From assembly GCA_023390985.1 (NCBI GenBank), contig JAEWBU010000204.1:1-6894 (forward strand): DNA of 6,894 nucleotides. Reading direction: 5' to 3'. Below, one piece after another: positions 5,313 through 6,894 of this stretch. The notes beneath the pieces are model-generated. The model saw nothing but the letters and a program-made list of their open reading frames with translations, was not told the origin of the DNA and searched no databases. The translations under genes and the position numbers were made by a program. The stretch is from Pseudomonadota bacterium. Its GTDB lineage: Bacteria > Pseudomonadota > Gammaproteobacteria > Burkholderiales > Burkholderiaceae_C. Numbering within the stretch: position 1 is the first letter of the stretch; each line of letters starts with the position of its first letter.

Positions 5313-5338
5313 CGGGGAAGCTCCGGTGTCGCGGGCCG

Positions 5339-6894
5339 TCAGCGGCCCGTGGCGGCCAGCAGCGCCTCGAACAGCGACTGGCTGGCCTGGATGATCTTGG
5401 CCGAGGCCTGGTAGGCCTGCTGGTAGCGCAGCAGGTTGGCGGCTTCCTCGTCGAGGTTGACGCCGGCGCCGGCCTGCTGGCGCGAAACCGCCTCGGCCTG
5501 CAGGTGGCTGGTGACGTCGGCGAGGTCGCGCGCCGACTGCACGCGCACACCGGCGTCGCCCAGCAGCGAGGCGTAGCTCTCGTTCAGCGTGGCGCCGTCG
5601 GCACCGCGCAGGTCGGCCAGCGCACCGAGCGCCAGCGCGTTGCGGTTGTCGCTGCGCGGCGAAGACGTCTGGCGGACCTGGAAGTTGTCGCCGGCCTTCG
5701 GCGCGCCATCGAGCACCAGCGACCAGCCGTTGTAGTCGGCCGGCGCCGCGGGCACGCGCGCGCCGGGCGTGTAGGGCACGCCCATCAAGTCTCCGCCCGC
5801 GAGGCCGATAACGTTGAAGGAGGTAGGTGGGTCGTTGAAGGTGATCGTGACGGGAAGCGTGTTGTCGGCCGAAGCACGCGTCACCTGGAACCGAGAAGCG
5901 GTGGCCGAGCCCAGGTTGCTCGCCGAGGCCTCCGCCATCGCGGCGAAACCGGTGGCCAGCTGCTGCGGCGAGAGCGCGCGCGCCGAGATGTCCGATGCGG
6001 CCGCGGCGAACGGCCGCAGGGTCCAGCTGTCGCCGGCCGCGGGCGTGCCGCTCGCGGACAGCCGCAGTCCGTCGATGGTCGCCGGCAGCGACGCCGCGCT
6101 GGTGGCCTGGCCGTCGGACAGCCGCGTGATCGTGTACGCCGAGCCGTCCCAGTCCACGCGGTAGTCGCTCGGCTGCAGCTGCGACGGGTCGCTCACGGTG
6201 AGCGTCATGGCCGCGCTGCCGCCGTTGCCCGAATGCGGCACGCCGCGCAGGGGCGGCAGCGTGAACAGGGCCGTGCCCTGCGCACCGTTGGCATCGACGC
6301 CCAGCATCTGCTGCGCGTTGAAGCGCTCGGCCATCACGGTGGCGATGCGCCCCAGCTGGTTGACCACGGCCGGCAGGTCCTCGTCGCGGAAGCGCAGCTG
6401 GCCCGCCAGGCTGCCGCCACCGAGGCCGGCCGCGTCGATCGGCTGCGCGACGCCGCCGATCACCAGTTGCAGCGCCACGCGGCTGCCGTCCGCGGGATCG
6501 CGCACGGCGTCCATGCGTGCCTGCTGGCTGCCCACCAGCAGCGCGGCGCCGCTGGCGGTGAAGAGGTTGACCGTGCCGTCCGCCACCGGCACCGCGCGCA
6601 CGGCCATCAGGCCGTTGAGCGCCTCCAGCGCCGCGTCGCGCTGGTCCAGCAGGTCGTTGGGCGCGTGCGCGCCGGCGGCCTGGGCCTCGGCGATGCGCGT
6701 GTTCAGGGTGCGGATCTCGGTCAGGCGGGCGTTCACCTGCGTCGCTCCCGCCGTGATGCGGCCTTCGGCGAGACGGCCCTGCTCGGCGAGCTGGGTGCCC
6801 AGGCTGTTGAAGCGCTCGACCAGCTGCATGCTGCGCGCCAGGAACGCCTGGCGCGCCGCCATGTCGGACGGCCGGTTGGCCAGGTCGCCGGTGG
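5339..6894 (-). CDS. flgK: Flagellar hook-associated protein 1, FlgK (gene 5' end beyond the window)
   Basis: FlgK is the first hook-filament junction protein, exported through the flagellar type III pathway to cap the hook before FlgL and flagellin join. The window holds the C-terminal 517 residues; the reading frame stays open to the window edge, past the internal Met at 6862, so that Met is not the true start. About the first hundred residues are missing. Visible parts are NRPSDMAARQAFLARSMQL and a long helical region with LNTRIAEAQ (D1), then VNLFTASGAALLVGSQQ, RFNAQQMLGVDANG, the variable domain with YRVDWDGSAYTITRL, and two G-x-P-x-A-G-D motifs. The C-terminal Flg_bbr_C region has NLDEEAANLLRYQQAYQAS, the hallmark of FlgK, and ends in SLFEALLAATGR. 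It is first of the flgK-flgL pair. No sigma28 promoter is in the window, as the start lies outside it. Confidence 0.95.
   Translation of the reverse strand, partial: TGDLANRPSDMAARQAFLARSMQLVERFNSLGTQLAEQGRLAEGRITAGATQVNARLTEIRTLNTRIAEAQAAGAHAPNDLLDQRDAALEALNGLMAVRAVPVADGTVNLFTASGAALLVGSQQARMDAVRDPADGSRVALQLVIGGVAQPIDAAGLGGGSLAGQLRFRDEDLPAVVNQLGRIATVMAERFNAQQMLGVDANGAQGTALFTLPPLRGVPHSGNGGSAAMTLTVSDPSQLQPSDYRVDWDGSAYTITRLSDGQATSAASLPATIDGLRLSASGTPAAGDSWTLRPFAAAASDISARALSPQQLATGFAAMAEASASNLGSATASRFQVTRASADNTLPVTITFNDPPTSFNVIGLAGGDLMGVPYTPGARVPAAPADYNGWSLVLDGAPKAGDNFQVRQTSSPRSDNRNALALGALADLRGADGATLNESYASLLGDAGVRVQSARDLADVTSHLQAEAVSRQQAGAGVNLDEEAANLLRYQQAYQASAKIIQASQSLFEALLAATGR

Noticed and set aside
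5814..6164. 116-codon plus-strand frame antisense to flgK
   Set aside because: Starts in the low-GC patch but has no motif, and FlgK is continuous on the other strand.

Overview
The window is high-GC DNA whose gene content fits a motile betaproteobacterium, most likely Burkholderiales/Comamonadaceae. This placement is an inference from composition, protein style, a tRNA-Arg(CCU) with encoded CCA, and flgK-flgL. I ran no database search. Two hand-counted 60-bp samples show the range: 48/60 G+C inside the HDOD gene (3661-3720) and 31/60 at the start of the NYN relic (2341-2400).

Left part (1-1668, + strand): the 3' end of a GNAT acetyltransferase gene; a complete CoxE-like von Willebrand factor A (VWA) protein 29 nt later; then tRNA-Arg(CCU), whose promoter overlaps the end of the VWA gene. 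The tRNA carries a G-G mismatch at acceptor position 4:69.

Middle part (1669-2603): a lower-GC segment holding one gene facing the tRNA, a NYN-domain (PIN-like RNase) protein. It is broken twice: ATC stands where ATG is expected, and a single-base deletion at 1979-1980 splits it into two frames. Repaired, it would be 229 aa with all expected acidic residues. An intrinsic terminator hairpin lies directly before its Shine-Dalgarno, downstream of a plausible promoter. This may be a decaying accessory gene beside a tRNA, or a sequencing artefact combined with a regulated leader. The 170 bp between this gene and the next also carry a long imperfect stem-loop.

Right part (2604-6894): an Lrp/AsnC regulator on the minus strand diverges, across 236 bp containing a perfect 12-bp-arm hairpin, from a plus-strand HDOD-domain protein. 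The HDOD gene converges on flgL and overlaps it by 11 bp. flgL follows flgK (gene 5' end beyond the window) by 26 nt in one minus-strand operon. FlgK and FlgL are the two hook-filament junction proteins. The HDOD protein may be a motility or signalling regulator, but only its position suggests that.

I did not find a clear new multi-gene system. The most rewarding places to look are the broken NYN gene with its terminator leader, the tRNA mismatch, and the HDOD/flgL overlap.
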